Positions 62,401 to 64,000 of a stretch of DNA of 64,000 nt are shown here, piece after piece. Position numbers and translations under genes: made by a program. Origin of the DNA: Albula goreensis (Eukaryota > Chordata > Actinopteri > Albuliformes > Albulidae); NCBI GenBank assembly GCA_022829145.1, contig CM040741.1, forward strand, positions 59,198,547 through 59,262,546, given 5' to 3'. Each line of letters opens with the position of its first letter. Position 1 is the first letter of the stretch. The notes under the pieces were generated by a model. That model had not been told where the DNA came from. It worked only from the letters and a program-made list of their open reading frames with translations, and searched no databases.

Positions 62401-64000
62401 CCAGAGGTGAAACTGCCGTTGACGAGCCCGCGATGATGATGCAGCACAGAATGCTCGCTAATAATGACATTTCATGCTTCACATAATTATATTTGAATCC
62501 TGTGACCAAATTGGCTGCTTTATGCCCGGGATACGTGTTACAGCGTGAGTGTATGCGATCCGAGAGGAAATTAAAATCCTGTTCGAGTGAAGTGGAGCTC
62601 CCTCTCGGCAGCTGAAAGCAGCCAATGCTTTCCTTAAGATTGGAGAGTCATATCTTTTTCACTGTTATTAATTAGCTTGTCAACACATTTAGGTAAAATG
62701 CTAGATCACATCAAAAACCAAGATAGTTAAATTACGAGAAAAAAAAAACACAGTTTAGCCCATCAAAGATTGTTGTTTTTCTCATACTCTAAACTGAACA
62801 GCAGTGTTAAGCAGTTACGGCCCTTGCAGCCCATACAGCGCTTAGTAAATGTGTTCACTGTGTTTTCCGTGTGCAGTTGGGATCCCACAGCCATGCGGGG
62901 GAAAGGCTGCACACCCAGCAGCTCGTATGCCATTAATGGGGAGATGCTGCTGCTGTCAGGTGCTAAAGTGGCTCTGACGTGCCCCTCTGTCAGTGCCTTA
63001 TGACTGAGCAGTCCACTGGACTCTGGCTCTGGGCCAAGCACCAGCTTCTCTGGAGCGATCCAATCAGCTGTCATGTTATAGCAAACTGCTTTATTAGTGG
63101 CCAAGCACAGGCCAGAATCTCAGGAGCTAACTCAAGACCTGTACATAAAAATGAAAACTTTTGTTGAATAAAATAGAAAAGTGAACTGTACGCTCTTTGA
63201 CACTCAGCTATGCCATTTCCAAATCACAGACGAGGTTACGGGTTACATCTCATGTCATCTTACTGGGAGATTTAACTTACTACACCACACAGATTGAATG
63301 TTGACAATTTCTTCAAATGCTGCAAAATAAAATAAAATGAAAATCATTCATGCATCTTATTTCGGTCCTGAGGCCCGATACTACATTATTACATGTATTA
63401 CTGAAAAATGTCACCATCATCTTGTATTTTATATTATGGATCTGTACAAACAAGACTGTCATGTCAAGAACACACATTCTGTGAAAACTTTGCTGGTTCA
63501 ACTACAATTAAAGTGAAAGAAAGGAGATGTTCATGAGGTAATACCTTAGCAGGCCCAGGAAGGAGGGGAAGGGGGAGGCCTACCTTCTGGATGTTTCAAT
63601 TAAAAGACCTCAAGCTTCTGCAGTATCAACCTATCACTCTATTGTGTTGATTCAGCTCAGCTGTCATTGCATTGTTCCATTCAGACAGCTGCACAATAAA
63701 CCAGAGTGCTCAAGAACTTCAGTCTCTGGTCAGGCACTGCTGTTGTAACCTTGAGCAAAGGCACTTAACCCAGGTTGCCTCAATAAAAAATCCAGTCATA
63801 GAGATGGTAACATTTACTGTGACTGGTCCTGAGGGAGAAAGTCAGCTAAGCCAAGGTACAATGTATTGTAAAGGAGGAGCACAAGGGTATTTATTTTGAT
63901 CCAGCATATACTTTACACATAAGAAGACAAGCATTGAATTATTACTGCCCTCCACATGTTATTTTGTAAATGCATTTCAAATTAATCTCTGTTAATCCTC
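59472..64000 (-). other. SV2C 5' intron (partial), with possible regulatory blocks
   Basis: Intron sequence running off the right edge toward the exon encoding the SV2C N-terminus. No coding exon found. GC-richer, low-repeat blocks at about 60640-61080, 62270-62640 and 62790-63080 contrast with AT-rich flanks. A SINE-like fragment lies at 63700-63795. Confidence 0.65.
63700..63795 (+). repeat. Fish SINE/L2-type fragment
   Basis: The phrase 'gtaaccttgagcaaaggcac' followed by 'ttaacccaggttgcctcaat' and aaaatccag matches a motif common in fish SINEs and L2-related tails. Partial copy with no tRNA-like head. Confidence 0.45.

Overview
The window is vertebrate nuclear DNA, most likely from a ray-finned (teleost-type) fish. 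It has intron-split genes with GT/AG splice sites, long AT-rich introns and intergenic stretches, many long CA/GT microsatellites, short non-autonomous hAT-type and TA-flanked DNA transposons, and fish-type SINE/LINE tail fragments. I cannot name the species. There are no bacterial operons, CRISPR arrays or phage features.

Three host genes are readable. (1) F2R (protease-activated receptor 1, thrombin receptor) is on the minus strand at 2625-4653. Its two exons give a complete 399-residue protein with a signal peptide, a cleavage site of the form LVR/SFPGF, an acidic hirudin-like patch and seven membrane segments. (2) F2RL2 (protease-activated receptor 3) is on the plus strand at 21553-23087. 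Its two exons give a complete 383-residue protein with cleavage site LRPR/SFFGE. It lacks the acidic residue of the DRY motif and the tyrosine of the NPxxY-type motif. (3) SV2C (synaptic vesicle glycoprotein 2C) is on the minus strand, with eleven coding exons between 34672 and 59471. The upstream exon or exons, encoding the acidic cytoplasmic N-terminus and first membrane segment, lie beyond the right edge. As written, the last SV2C exon is one base short in a homopolymer run, which shifts the frame before the final membrane segments.

Layout: 1-2624 is the 3' flank and probable 3'UTR of F2R. 2625-4653 is F2R, with a TATA-like box just upstream at 4721-4726. 4740-21250 is intergenic, with a nested pair of DNA transposons (10591-11643), a perfect 50-bp inverted repeat (12605-12716) and another fold-back element (15985-16152). 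21250-23087 is the F2RL2 5' flank and gene. 23088-34671 is intergenic plus the probable SV2C 3'UTR. 34672-64000 is SV2C, whose introns hold microsatellites, repeat fragments and some GC-richer stretches that could be regulatory.

F2R and F2RL2 are divergent (head to head), with SV2C beyond F2RL2. Read on the other strand this is SV2C(+), F2RL2(-), F2R(+), the same order and orientation as I recall for human chromosome 5q13. I found no exon of IQGAP2, which in human lies in this interval and contains F2RL2. The two receptors are a functional pair: thrombin-type proteases cut the extracellular tail and the new N-terminus acts as a tethered ligand. SV2C is an unrelated synaptic vesicle membrane protein linked by synteny only. 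I saw no clearly new biological system. The most notable points are the SV2C frame break, a (UG)n tract just upstream of an SV2C splice acceptor, the motif losses in F2RL2 and the perfect hairpin.
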